From Zerene cesonia (lineage: Eukaryota > Arthropoda > Insecta > Lepidoptera > Pieridae): a stretch of 64,000 nucleotides of DNA. The notes under the pieces were generated by a model that was not told where the DNA came from, ran no database searches, and was given only the letters and a program-made list of their open reading frames with translations. Positions 39,314 to 51,772 of this stretch are shown piece by piece; within the stretch, counting starts at the first letter, position 1; every line of letters begins with the position of its first letter. The position numbers were made by a program, and so were the translations under genes. Location: contig NC_052121.1 of assembly GCF_012273895.1 (NCBI RefSeq), positions 3,162,001 through 3,226,000 on the forward strand, given 5' to 3'.

Positions 39314-42300
39314 ATGAGCAGCACCATGAACTTTATAGTGAACTTGTTATTTTTAACAAAGTGCAGTTTCGTTCTATCAGGTTAATATCTGTAAAATTAT
39401 GAAATTTAATTATTCTTGAGGCATGGAGACTTAGTTTCCGTGATGCCCCTTTCATTGTTTGTGATGATAAAGCAATAAAATATAATAAATGAATAAACCC
39501 TTATTCTAATTAAATAAAAAAATTAACGAAACCCATAGCCTAACTATAGCATACCTAAATAGTACCAAATCAGAATGAAATAATATTTTAACAATATCAA
39601 TTATATCATATCAAAATTTCCATTTTTTTCCTAGAGGAAATGTAATAAAAATACAAGCACTAAAATTTTCAGCGACAATAAACGATTCTGAAGCGGAACC
39701 AAGGATAGTTGGAGGCCATGAGGCTAAACCATACAGTCATCCGTACTTGGTTTCATTACAATTAAGGTTTCTGTGGCTTCGGGCACATATATGTGGTGGT
39801 AGTATTCTCAATGAAAACTGGGTAAGTTTTTTTTTTAATTTTTCTTTAAAACTAGGTCTTTACCCATGACTCGCAGTTAAACGAAATGCATGTTGGAATA
39901 AGATGTTTCAAATTGGTAAAAGTAGCCCATATCGCTTACTAACCTATATACCTTTCTAATTTATCTCCAGACATAGAAATAATGTCATTAAATCGCTCCA
40001 ATGCGGTGTGAATAACAGGCAAACAAACACACATCTATATGTAAAAAAATCGAATCGCGAATTGTTTTGCTAAATGTAAAACTCGAGAATGACAACACGA
40101 ATTAGGCTAGTTTTTATGTGTTTATTGAGGCACAAAAAAGATTTTTCTTGAGAGACATAACGTACTACGGATGAAGCCGAGGTGGACCGCTAGTTTGTTA
40201 TATTAGAAGAGATAAGGATTTTATTTGTAGGTTATATAGTTTTATCCGTGGTTTCTTTATCATTATACTTGAATAAAAAGGTTCCATCAAATCTATTTAT
40301 TTAGGTTAAAGATAAAGAAATATTTATCCATTCAAATTAACTTTAAATTTCCAATGTCACTCAGATACTACTACTATCTTACATTATACTTCTTTGTTAC
40401 ATTTCTATTTAACTAGACATTATACACGTATCTAAATCCCTCTCTGCAACGACAAAGCCTGATAAATATATTATAATCTCACGATGTATCTCATAGATTG
40501 CTTACTAAAACTGATAGCTGCCCTTAAATCTACAGGTCCTGACAGCAGCACATTGTATACCCGACTCGTGGTTGACAAGCTGGTTGCCAATGGATGCTAT
40601 CGCCGGAACTCACGATGTGTCCTATTATGGAGTAAAAGCACAAATTAGCACAGTCCGATTACGAATCCCACATCCAAATTATGCAGGGTACATATAAAAC
40701 ACTTCTCCGTTGAAGTACAAATATACTGTAACTATTATATACACTTCCGTTCATAATTTTAAATTTAGAATAGATTTTCACAGAGAATATCTAGTTACAA
40801 TTTGAGAAAAAAAGTTTCTACAAAATAATATTAGTTAACCTCCATGTGTCACTTTTTATTGATTTTTTAATATATCTCCTTGAAATATCTGCATTATATC
40901 ATAAAGCATTACGCATGAATTGTATGTAGTTTATATCGCACTATGGATCGTTCGCTGATGTTACTGAAATGAAAAATTATGGATTACTAGCTGCGCCCCT
41001 CGGTTTCACTCTCGTAAGTCCGTATCTCAAAGGAATATCGGGATAAAAAGTGGCCTATATGTTATTCCAGTTGTCCAGCTGTCTACGTACCAAATTTCAA
41101 TGCAATCGGTTCAGCAATTTTTGCGTGAAAGAGTAACAAACATACACACATGCTTACAAAGTTTCGCAATTAAAATATTGTATTAGTGGGATATTGGTAA
41201 CACCGAATAAGCATCTGAAAAGTAAAGAATATTATAAAATACACATAAACATTATTAACTTATACCTAAAAACTCAAATAAATAAACTCACGAGTTTCAA
41301 ACAAATACTGATTATATATTATTATTATTATGTATGTAATAAAATATGTACTCTATCTTACAGCGGTATAGGCCCTTATGACATAGCTGTACTTAGGCTT
41401 GGAACTCCATTTTACTTCTCTAACGAAGTGCAGCCAATAAATCTACCGAAATATTATGATGAATACGACAACAAAGCAATGAAATTAGTTGGATGGGGAG
41501 CTCTTAGCACGACAGTATTTATACCAGATTTGCCCAGCAGGTTGCAAGAAGTACAAGTGAAATACCTATCTTATGATGGTAATAATAATTATTTTAACAC
41601 CGCGGACAGAAAGCTATTCAACAAACAATACTTGAATAGTTTTCTTCCCGCGGTCAAAAGAAAAGAGACAGTCCTGGGGTTTCCCCGCATAGTTCTGGTG
41701 CATGTGGGACTTCTAGGATAATAACAATTATAGGTCCGTAACTCAGATCATTAACTATATTGTATTTATCAAAATTGGTTCAGTGGCATAGGCTTGAAAC
41801 TAACAGAGTGGGCACGGTTACTTAAGCATTATTGTATTAGTATATAGTAGTATATAGGTATTTTACGAATTCAATATATCTGCTAAAATCAAGTAAAATA
41901 TAAACAAAAAATTTATTTATTCTCAGAAAGAAAAAATCAAATATATTTCAATAAATAAATCTTTCTTTATATTTTATCCTATAGATTAACCTTTATAGTT
42001 TATATTAACGTGCATTTAAAAATATTTAAACTTTCAGCATGCTATGATGCCATAGAACAAGTAAAGGACGCAAACGAAGGTAATCCGCTAGACCCCACCG
42101 CGCACATATGCACAGGTCCCATTTCTGGAGGAATTGCTGCGTGTAATGGAGATTCGGGTGGACCATTAGTTCAAATGGCGCCAAGACCCCCATCAGATAA
42201 CGAAGATACGGAGAACTACGATGATAACTACTTAGACAGCGATAAAAAATCAAAGCTCAGTAATAGAGTTAATGGTAATGATACAAATGAAATACCCGTT

Positions 42301-42417
42301 ATTGTTGGCATTGTCTCCTGGGGCCTATCACCTTGCGGAATAAAAGGGGGGCCGACTGTTTACACCAGAGTTTCTGAATATTTAGACTTTGTTAATGAAT
42401 ACATGGACCTCGCGTAA
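39314..42417 (+). CDS. Secreted chymotrypsin-fold (S1A) serine protease
   Basis: Five exons join in frame: 39314-39380, 39673-39821, 40536-40687, 41364-41578 and 42038-42417, 320 residues. A second ATG at 39326 gives a better signal peptide (MNFIVNLLFLTKCSFVLS). A short propeptide ends EPR, then IVGGHEAKPYSHPY, so activation needs cleavage after Arg33. Catalytic triad: H78 in VLTAAHC, D129 in YDIAVLRL, S234 in CNGDSGGPLV. Six cysteines fit the three usual disulfides. The S1 base position (six before the Ser) reads Ala, not the Asp of trypsin, so chymotrypsin- or elastase-like specificity is likely. An acidic, Asn/Ser-rich insertion of about 45 residues lies between GDSGGPLV and VGIVSWG. The donor after 39380 (GTTAAT) is weak, so exon 1 is less sure than the rest. 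A Helitron lies in the third intron. Confidence 0.88.
40034..40193 (+). mobile_element. Helitron-like element, family 4
   Basis: A|TCTATATGTAAAAAAATCG, then TGTAAAACTCGAGAATG, ending GAAGCCGAGGTGGACCGCTAG before T. It lies in the second intron of the serine protease. Same family as 63714-63860. Confidence 0.65.
40987..41191 (-). mobile_element. Helitron-like element, family 3
   Basis: Intact-looking copy in the third intron of the serine protease: minus strand A|TCCCACTAATAC, GCGAAACTTTG, ACGCAAAAATTGCTGAACCG, ending GGGGCGCAGCTAG before T. Confidence 0.7.
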
Positions 42418-42544
42418 AATTCGAATGTACTCGCATTAGCTGTAAAAAGATAAGTTTGTACCTACTTTTACGGCATGCATTAGGAGGAAGTATATAAGAA
42501 TTTATATACTTATACTGCATAGTGCATACCTCATGAATGAAAAT

Positions 42545-42654
42545 ATTAAAGAAAAAAATTAGAAACACATATTTACTCATTTATTTCGTATAAATTGTAC
42601 AATCATAACATATCATCGTTTTTTGACAAAAAATCATCACATTTTCAAAATAAA
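42545..42654. terminator. Facing poly(A) signals between the protease and MCORP genes
   Basis: Plus strand: ATTAAA near 42545 and AATAAA at 42649-42654, downstream of the protease stop (42417). Minus strand: AATAAA at 42580-42585, downstream of the MCORP stop (42984). If used, the two 3' UTRs approach or overlap. AT-rich DNA produces such hexamers by chance, so use is not proven. Confidence 0.4.
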
Positions 42655-42983
42655 TACAACTTAAAACTACCTTATTTACAAATTACAAGCCTTTGTAATA
42701 AAGCACCTGCAAAATATATTATCTTAAATTATTAAACTTTAAAACTATGTACAATAAATACGCTTTCCAATAAAGTGCAGTAGGTACACACTCGAATATC
42801 AAATGCTTTTGTACTAATACATTTTAATTACACTGTTTGTATCTAAACATAACACGAACTTTCCAAAAGATAGATGCCATACGATTTTCGTGAACATATG
42901 ACGTATAGAAATATCACTAGTTTCTCCAATTTTGACTGCCCTCTTTCCATACACAAAAATAACACTTAAACGTCAGTCTCCTT

Positions 42984-45900
42984 TCAGTGAAGCAACACAT
43001 CAGCTGGTTTATAACTACCACAACTTGGTAACGTGTCAACAACTGCCTTAGGTAGTGATATGGGTGTGCTAATTAAAATTGCGACAGGTAGTGTGAGGCT
43101 GCATGACCTACATTCAAGCAACCAAGTGCCACCGTAATCCGGGTTGATCCTTACGATCGTAAAACCTTTGTTCGGCACCGCTATTGTGTCTTTAATTGGC
43201 GGGTTTTGTAAGTTTCTGAAATGTGATGCAATTGATGTTATTATACACGAATTTTATAGTTTGTTAATGAAGCCCTTGGCAGGTATATGGTCAACATAAA
43301 AATAAACACGCCATAATTAAGAAGTATCAATGATAGGTCATGAATTCAATTTATATATGAGGTATTTGATAGGATGAAGTAACTGAAAGTAATATAACAG
43401 TTAAATATTTAAAAACATTCTAACTTTTATGTTAGTTATTTTCCAGCGAATGATACTAGATGGCGCTTGTTGATGTAAAATAAAAATCTTACAACTGACT
43501 TGACGCAACTTTCACTGGCATTGTGAATGTGATAAGTAGCTTAGGTTCTCACTTATTTTCTTATTTTCTATAAAGATATACCTGTTTGCCATACCATGCA
43601 TACAAAAACAATGAAATATTGAATATATTTATTACATTTAACATAGGTTCAAACTTACCTAACGATAAGGCCATCCCTATCCAACTTCTCAAATTCTTTT
43701 CTTGATAAGGGGAGTCCAGCTGGACTCTGCCATGACGCAACTACATGCATGCCATAGCCGTGCATGTGAAATGTATACGAGTCGTTACTGTTGAAACCTG
43801 AAAATATATTTCAAATGTATTTTATATGATAAATCTTAAAATTGAAACTTTCAAAAAGAAAAAAATAAATAAAAAAATAACAAACAGTTTTTTTTTTAAT
43901 TTGAGTATTGTTTTAGAAAAAGGAATGCATTAGGAGGAAAAATTTTGCACATTGAAGATATTAGATTCATTAGATATTATTTAGATAGATAGATTTATTA
44001 CATATTAGCTTTTGCCCGCGACTTCGCACGCGTTAATTCAGAGTAGTTTAATAGATTTTATTATACACATAAACCTTCCTCTTGAATCACTCTATCTATT
44101 TAAAAAAAAACTCCATCCAAATGCGTTACGTAGTTTTAAAGATTTAAGCATACAAAGGGATTAATGGACAAAGAAAGCGACTTTGTTTTATACTATTTAG
44201 TGATTGTTAATATCCACTATCAATACTGTAGCCGAAACTCCAGGTAAAACAAATTTATATCCATAAGAAGTAGACCATGAAAACTTCATATAGACAATTA
44301 GTATGGTTCCATTGAAAAGGGGACTAAGATGTAAATTAGTGGTCCGATTTAATTAAATTTAAGGAACTTTACAGATAGTAATGTAAACATTTCAAGGTTT
44401 TTTTATAATTCTATAATTCAGATACTATCGATTAAATCGCATCGATAAAAAATTCTTACTGCTTTAGCTCTATGAGCTATATTTTAGTTGAGCTAAAAGT
44501 AATTGAGTGAAGGGAAACTGTTTCAAAACTAATGCTTTACCTAGGTCACAAAACTCCTAATCATGTCTCAAATTGTTACAGTATAAAGTTAAGATGGTAA
44601 AATAACCTTTCGATATTATTGAGTTATTAGCATTTGATGTAATGCAATTTGATGTAATGTTAAAGAATAAGAGATTAAAAAGATGTATGTTTAATACATA
44701 CATCTTTTTAATCTCTTATTCTTTAAATAAGGAACAAAAATATATTCAAACATATTATATTATGGTTATTAATACCAAAAAATTAATAACCTTCACCATA
44801 GTTTATCAAATATACAATACCAGCGGTCTGCCCCGGCTTTACCCGTTGTACATATATAGCCTATAGCCTTCCTCAATAAATGGGCTATCTTACACTGCAA
44901 GAATTTTTTAAATCGGACCAGTTTTTCCTAAGATTAGTGCGTTCAAACAATAAAACAAACAAACTTCGTAATAAAAATAACATGAATTTCAAAAAAATGT
45001 TATATATGGAATTATGCCATTTATTATACCTACTTCTATGTTCTTCAACCTATTTACCTTCATTTACTAAAATGAGTTCCACCTCTTCATTCGTAGTCTT
45101 CAAAGTCTGCAGACATTGCACATCATAGTGCTTTTCCTCAGCGCCCACGTCACAAACAATATGATTAAAGACATCACGAGGTTTTAATAAAAGCGGTGCA
45201 TTTGGAAATAGGAAGTTCTTACCATTAATTTGGACTACACTATCCGTGAGGGCTGGAAGAATAATATAAACAATCAAAATTCTACCCATATAGCTATGTA
45301 ATTGGAACATAAACAGAATATTTAAATTTTCTTGGCTTTTTTCTTTATTTATTACGTCATTTTATTGGCCAGTGAGAACGTTTTTTTAAACTGTTAAAAA
45401 ATCAACAGAAATATTTTTAAAGGTTTTGTGTTTATTTGAGTTTATTGAGTTATAATTACATTTTCATCAGGAATATATTAAAGTAATAAGTTTTGAATGA
45501 GTGGTTTTAACAAAAAAATTTAATACAAAAAGAACTAGCAATGACATTAAAAGAATATTCTGGTAACAAATAAGGATCGAGGTTAAATACCTTTCTAATA
45601 TGGAGCACAATTATTTAAAAATACTTACACAACACTGAAGGATATGTGGGCTTTTTTGGTACAGCATCGCTCGTGTATCGATAGTCTAAATCTTCATCTT
45701 TAACCTTAATTGCATTTTTATCTATGCCAAGGTAAAATGATTTTATTTTATTTGCGATATTCACGTCTTTGTTCGATAAAAGCTTTTGGCCGGTGATTAC
45801 ACTACTCGAATCGTAATTCAATTCGTTGCTCTGAAAAATTGTTAAAATTCATAGTTATATTTAAATTTAAATCATATAGTACATCAGTAACGTTATATAT

Positions 45901-48900
45901 TCAACAGCTAATTTAATTTGCATACAAACAAGTCGTACAAATGAATTCAATTAAGCGTTATAACTTGGTTGGGTATATATTTTGTGCAGTTATACCCGTC
46001 AACGAGAACATTAATAATAAGATGCTTTGAAAAGCTTAAAAACACGCTTGAATGATAGAATATACTAAATTATCTCAATCGCCCTTATACAGAATATCAG
46101 TAGACAAAGGGATAGGAGTCGATTATTTAATTAGAAAAAATAAAAAAAGTGTGTTTAAAGGAGGAAATTTATAAGGAATCATTTTTTATTGATTAAATCA
46201 TAGCTCAAACTTGACTTAGCGATGCCATACATTGAAAATAACTTACCGGTACTTCTTCTAACATTGACGTATAGTTAAATCCCGAGTAAATGAACATAGA
46301 ACGGGCTTTCAAATTATCGCATGCACTTTCTCCTTTTGCCATAAGCCAATAGCCTCCACTGGTTTGATCAGCGCGTACCACTACGTCCATTCGTTCACCT
46401 GTAAATTGATATATAATTCTTATTTATTATTAACTATTAATAATTCCACATGCGATTATCTGTCTTATTTGATTTGTTTCCGGTAATGCTACGAAATACA
46501 TGAACTAATTAGGTCGATATAGTAGTAAGATAGCTGATATAATACGAGATCACTGTTTTTTTTAATAATTGGCGACGTAACATTACAATTTACAACATAC
46601 GTAAACATATATAATGATAGTGATATTATAGAAAGAGAAATTGAGAAGAGTAAAAGCGTAACTGGTTTCATGACTGGCCTTAAACTTCGAGTACAAGTGA
46701 CCCACCCACAACAATACCACACCTTTCTCTGTACACTCGGTGTAACCTTTTCGTGACCCTTTACCTTTTCAAATATTTTACACTGTTTGCTCGATGAAAT
46801 CGTAAAAACTTTTTTCTATATTTCGCTTTATTTTTCTTGTATCTTTGCAAATAGCTTTTTGGTATATCGTATAAAGATTGGTATGTACATATAGTAACTA
46901 TTAAATAGAAATTATGCGACTATTTCAGTTCGCATACATTTCTGTTAAAATCAATCATTTAATAACTTTTCAAGCATCTCCCATTACTAAGCTTAAAATG
47001 AAAAACAAATTTGACATAAAAACGGCTCTATAAAGTAACGATAGTGTCTGTATTAATCAGATTTCTTCTTAGGCATCTAATGTTGAAACCGCAAAATGTA
47101 ATTGAAGGTTCATTTTGTATTCAAACCTTATTTATACTGAGACGAACAAAAAGCGTAACTCCACTGGCCCCTAGTCATCAAAATGATGTTAGTTTCACTG
47201 ACGGTAATAACTCGTGACGTTGTTTGCACTTTCATTTTTAAGTCTTATCGAGATATTTATAGCATCGATGCTTTATTTTTCTTTTAGGTCGTCGTTGAAT
47301 ACTTTGTAAAAATAAATATTTATTAATTCGTTGAACAATATTACATCATGCTTTAAATACCACATTGTCGATATATTTTTATCCAAGATAAAAAATTTAA
47401 AGCGCAAAAGTATTCTAGAACTGCAATGTAGTACACGTAAAATAAAAAAAAATGTATCCCACCGGTTTATGTTAACAATCTCGTAACTATCGTTTATTTA
47501 TAATTCTGCGTAAATTTTAATTAAACGACAAGTTATCATACAATGTATACGTACCTATGTTATTAAATAGTTCATTAATCATTATTTATAAGGCAGATCG
47601 TGTAAACGAGGAACTAAAGGTGTTCTAAAGGTGAAGATTTTACGTAATTTTTCACTTCCTTCATCCAAGCTAAATGTCATAATGTAAATTTGTTTCTAAA
47701 TTCTGAAATGCGACTTCGTGTAACACGCCATACGTGAGTAGTTGTTACGTTTCAGCAACAATGTAAGTTATTGGTAAAAAGACATTAATTTTAGTATCCA
47801 TTTATAACACTTCAATTGAACAAAATGGTAGTTACATACGTAATATAAGGAAATATAATATTCAACCCAATCTATTTTAAAGTTACATGTTACCATTTTA
47901 AAAATTCAATATTAAATAGAATTTGAAGCAAATCACCACTACTACTACATTTAAACATTAAAATATTTCAACAGTAGAGAACCAATTTCATCTTATAAAA
48001 ACATACATTTTCACACACACACATACATAACAAATGCTTTCTTAAAATGGTAAGACATAAATGGGTCTATGCTCCTTCAATTAAATTAAATTAGTTTCGT
48101 TTGTTACTCATCCATCCTTCCTTGCATTAAACAGCATTTTACAAATACACTGATCTCAATTTTGTGCATAAGATTTCTTCTTTACATTACAATGCTATAC
48201 GCCACACATACAAAGAGGTAATTCACGATTAAATAATAAATAAACAACTCATTGAACCAATTACCCTGACCGTAACCTGACCTTTTGTATTAAATATCAG
48301 ATGAATAATGAAAAGCAGAACGCAATAAAAGAATTTAAGTTTTATTCATATTTCTTGATTATGTTATCATGAACCAGTTTAAATATCACGCTGAAAATAT
48401 CTACATACATGGAGTACTAAAAACATAATTTTAGGATATATAATTTTAATTTTAATATAATTTTAGGATAACATGCTCGATCACAAACGTTCATAAGCAC
48501 TAACATCAATTATATATCTCAATATAAATTGATATCAAATTGGGTATTATTGATTTCTGAATTAAATTATCCATACTATGACAAAGACCACGCTGCAAAC
48601 CTGATTTCCAGTCAAAGAATATTTTAGACATCATCACTCACATTTTACGTCAATATGACACGTATTTTTTTTTTAATAAATTAATGTCCACAATGTTTAA
48701 AAGCGCCATGATTTTTACTCAGAACGAACTCCGTTCCCGTGAGTTTAACAAAAAAGGTTTTTATTACCAAACAGGTTTCCGCTTTAAAGAAAAATATAGA
48801 CAGTTCTGATGTTTTTCCGGATAGTTCTCGTTCCTGTGGGATTTCTGGGATAAAAACTACTAAATGTCCTTTCTCGGGTTTCAAACTGTCTTTAACCTAT

Positions 48901-51772
48901 CATCCAGGTCAGTAGTGGTAAGACGTGAAAAAGATACAGACGGGCAGAATTACATTCGCCTTTATAACATTATAGTAGGAATCGAGTTTATTAAATAAAT
49001 CAAAATCTAATTATTTTTAACAAAATTTTCCATATCAGCTATAAACTGGATTTGAACTGTCACTTACCAGGATAAAGTTTAACAGCTGCTGTAGTTACTG
49101 GTTGAACGGGTTTCCCGTCGCTGGCAACAACCGTCATCAAATGGTCATTAATACTGACCAGTATGGGACACTCGAGCCCAATCGCATTTATAAGACGCAA
49201 TCGATAGCCATATGATTGCATTACAAATATTCTACAAAATTTTAATTTGATGTTAATATTCTAAAAACTCTATTATTATTCAATACACGTTTATGGTATG
49301 TTTAAAAATAATTTTACGAATGCGGTGGTTTTCAAAAGAAGAGTGTGCCTTCTAGGGAAGCGCGCCTAATCTTCGGCCACGTCTTAGCTTACCAGCAGGC
49401 CAGATAATGATCAAGCACTTTCCAATTGACCAACATAAAAAAGGTATAATGATATATAGACTGTATGACTTTTTACAGTATTTAATATTATTTTTTATTG
49501 AATTTTATATTTATTATTATGGTATACTGCTATAAAACCACCCTAATTATTAGTTTAATTGATCATAAATTCATACGGTCTAAATAAAATAATCGAAATT
49601 GGTCGAAATCGAACCAATTTTGGCCTTAAAACTTAGCACTTACTTAGTTCCCTTGACGTCTCCGTTTATCACGAGACTACTAGGTGGTATATCGTTTATA
49701 ACATTCAAACTAGCTGAAAGTAACTCTGGGAATCTCGCACCGATTATAAGAGTATGCTCTTGGCTTCTATCATAATCGTATAAAGAAGAATGTGGCTCCA
49801 AAGGCTGCGGCTGGTCTACAATCAGACTACCATAGACACCGTCGCTTTGGTGAGTAACTAGAAGATTAATTGATCATATATTATATATTTATATTAAAGT
49901 AATATTTACGTATTGACTTCTAAAATTGTTATTTAAACAAAAGACTAAATCAAATTACCAGAATTAGACCAAATTAAAATAGGACTAGCTTTCTAATCAA
50001 AAGAGAATTGTAAAAATTGATTCCCCCAGTAAAAAGTTATGAGGTAAAAAAAAACAAAAAACACAGTCGAATTGACAATTTCCCCCCTTTTTGTAATTCT
50101 TTAAAAGCTGTTACTGGCAAGATTCTTCATCATCAAATAGAAGTGATACTGAAGAATCTTGATTTAAATATTACAATTTAAAAAAAAACAGATAGTATTG
50201 ATCTATCTATATTTTTATAAAAATTAATATGCATAGTGAATATTTTAATCTTATCTTGCTTTGAACAATCTCGTGGTGTAAATTCGCCGAAACAAGTTTT
50301 CAAACATCGATAGGTAAAAACAGTGTTTTTGTTGTATTTTGTTACAGGTTAACACAAAACAATGTATTATAAATATAGTAAAAATATATAATTTAAATGT
50401 TATAATATGTAATAATGTGTAAAAGCAAAATTCAAATTCAAATTTCTATAATAATCGGCAATACTATTTGAGATTGAAACACGCGTCATCACGAAGTTAC
50501 AAAATTGTGAGATACCTGAGATGCCTCAGATGTAACAAACAATCAAAAACACATTTACTTTCTCTACCGTGAATGTCTCGCTTTCTTCGTAATTTTTTAC
50601 AACATTCTACAAACATAACGCTAAATATCTATCGGAAAGCACAATGAGTACAATATTTTACTATTGTTAGATTAAATTTAACTAATATTGTGACACGAAA
50701 ATTTTAATTATATCTTCTATATATTAAAAATTCGGGTCACAATTTACGGTTACCATTATCCTCCTAAACTTCTGGGACGATTTTCATGAAATTTTATGTG
50801 CATATCGGGTAGCTCTGAGAATCGGCCAACATCTATTGTTCATACCTCTAAATGACGAATAAGGCAGAACAGCGTTTGCTGGGTCAGCTAGTGTATATGT
50901 AAGTATATTTCATATACTTACATATACACTACATTACATTATGCATTATTTTGTGAAAATCACCTGAATAAGCATGGTAGAAGAATGTTCCTGGAGACGA
51001 CACCTTGAACGCATATTTAAATGTAGATCCATAATTAATAGGACACTGAGTAATCATGGGAACTCCATCCATATAGGGCGTCCCGCGCTGTTCCAGCCCA
51101 TGCCAATGGATGGCTAAATCTTGATCGGGTATCTTATTCTTAACTTGTACTATAATTATATCATGAACACAAGCGTGTAGGGCTGGTCCTGGACTGAAAC
51201 CGTTGATAGTTAACGCTGGACCATCGTCATGTATTGAAGGCTCCACTTCGAAATTATAATAACATCTACGAGGTTTCACGTTGAACTTGCAAGGTCGGTG
51301 GCATGATTTGTCTGCAAAGGTTTCGTATTTTGCAATGTCCGTAAATATTGCGGCTACATGATTGCGGACATTAGAATTCATTAATAACAAGGCAAAATAT
51401 AATTTAGATGTTAATGTTTACTTAATATTCGAATTTCTAAATTTATAGGGCGGAATGAGTGGTCTTATATTACAGAATATTTAGACTTTATCATGGAAAA
51501 TGTGCATTAAAACCATATCTATCTAAAGACAGCAAATTTTTAGTATTTCATTACCTAAGCTATTAATTAAATGCAATTGACAATTCCGCAAAATAAAACG
51601 ATTTAAAAATTAAAGCATTCAATAAATTCCCAAGCTATAAATACATACCTGATTTATGTGTTGTATCGGTCAGAAAATTCGTATCACTTGACGGAGCGAA
51701 GCTTTCCAGAGAAGCCTTACCATTGTTGCTGATATTCGCAATAACAAAAAAACAAAAAACAAACAACTTCAT
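42984..51772 (-). CDS. MCORP: Multicopper oxidase-related protein with degenerate copper sites
   Basis: Nine exons on the minus strand join in frame to 589 residues: 51649-51772 (ATG, signal peptide MKLFVFCFFVIANIS), 50964-51311, 49644-49857, 49068-49231, 46247-46398, 45629-45830, 45058-45252, 43659-43797, 43215-42984 (TGA). Three cupredoxin domains are recognisable: PSIHDDGPALTINGFSPGPA, DGVYGSLIVDQP, YGYRLRLINAIGLECP, GERMDVVVRAD. Copper loops are eroded: IHWHG is intact (H110, H112); HAH is HAY (H154, Y156); HPxHxHG is YTFHMHG (Y474 for the T1 His); HCHxxxHxxxxM is ECRSCSLTLPVA, keeping only C548. Five of ten histidines are lost, so oxidase activity is not expected. This matches the insect MCORP family described in Tribolium, where it is needed for viability and ovary development. 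Helitrons and a perfect hairpin lie in its introns; AATAAA on this strand at 42580-42585 is a possible poly(A) signal. Confidence 0.9.
44005..44203 (-). mobile_element. Non-autonomous Helitron-like element, family 1
   Basis: Copy related to 5092-5281, starting TCACTAAATAGTATAAAAC on the minus strand; the 3' end reads CTAA in place of CTAG. It lies in the MCORP intron between 43797 and 45058. Confidence 0.6.
44660..44726. repeat. Perfect 31-bp inverted repeat with 5-base loop
   Basis: Arms 44660-44690 and 44696-44726 are exact reverse complements around TTAAT. The arms are AT-rich (core AAAAAGATGTATG). It sits in an MCORP intron. Confidence 0.9.
44820..44985 (-). mobile_element. Helitron-like element, family 2
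   Basis: On the minus strand the 3' end is GCCGGGGCAGACCGCTGG before T, which still fits CTRR. Shares CTTCCTCAATAAATGGGCTA and AAATCGGACCA with 20160-20286. It lies in an MCORP intron. Confidence 0.5.
48681..48995 (-). repeat. Degenerate interspersed repeat
   Basis: The minus strand starts TTCCTACTATAATGTTATAA like a Helitron 5' end and contains GAAACCCGAGAAAGGACAT, also present at 17622-17640 on the plus strand. It lies in the MCORP intron between 46398 and 49068. Confidence 0.4.
50713..50891 (+). mobile_element. Helitron-like element, family 5
   Basis: A|TCTTCTATATATTAAAAAT at the 5' end; hairpin CAGCGTTTGCTG and GGTCAGCTAG before T at the 3' end. It lies in the second MCORP intron and abuts a perfect palindrome. 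Confidence 0.65.
50889..50931. repeat. Perfect 20-bp inverted repeat with 3-base loop
   Basis: Arms 50889-50908 and 50912-50931 are exact reverse complements around TTC. The left arm overlaps the last bases of the Helitron ending at 50891. It lies about 30 bp past the MCORP exon-2 donor. Confidence 0.9.

Noticed and set aside
39635..39672. Alternative acceptor TTTTTTCCTAG for protease exon 2
   Set aside because: The pyrimidine tract is better, but its phase does not fit the signal-peptide exon ending at 39380; the acceptor at 39671-39672 does.
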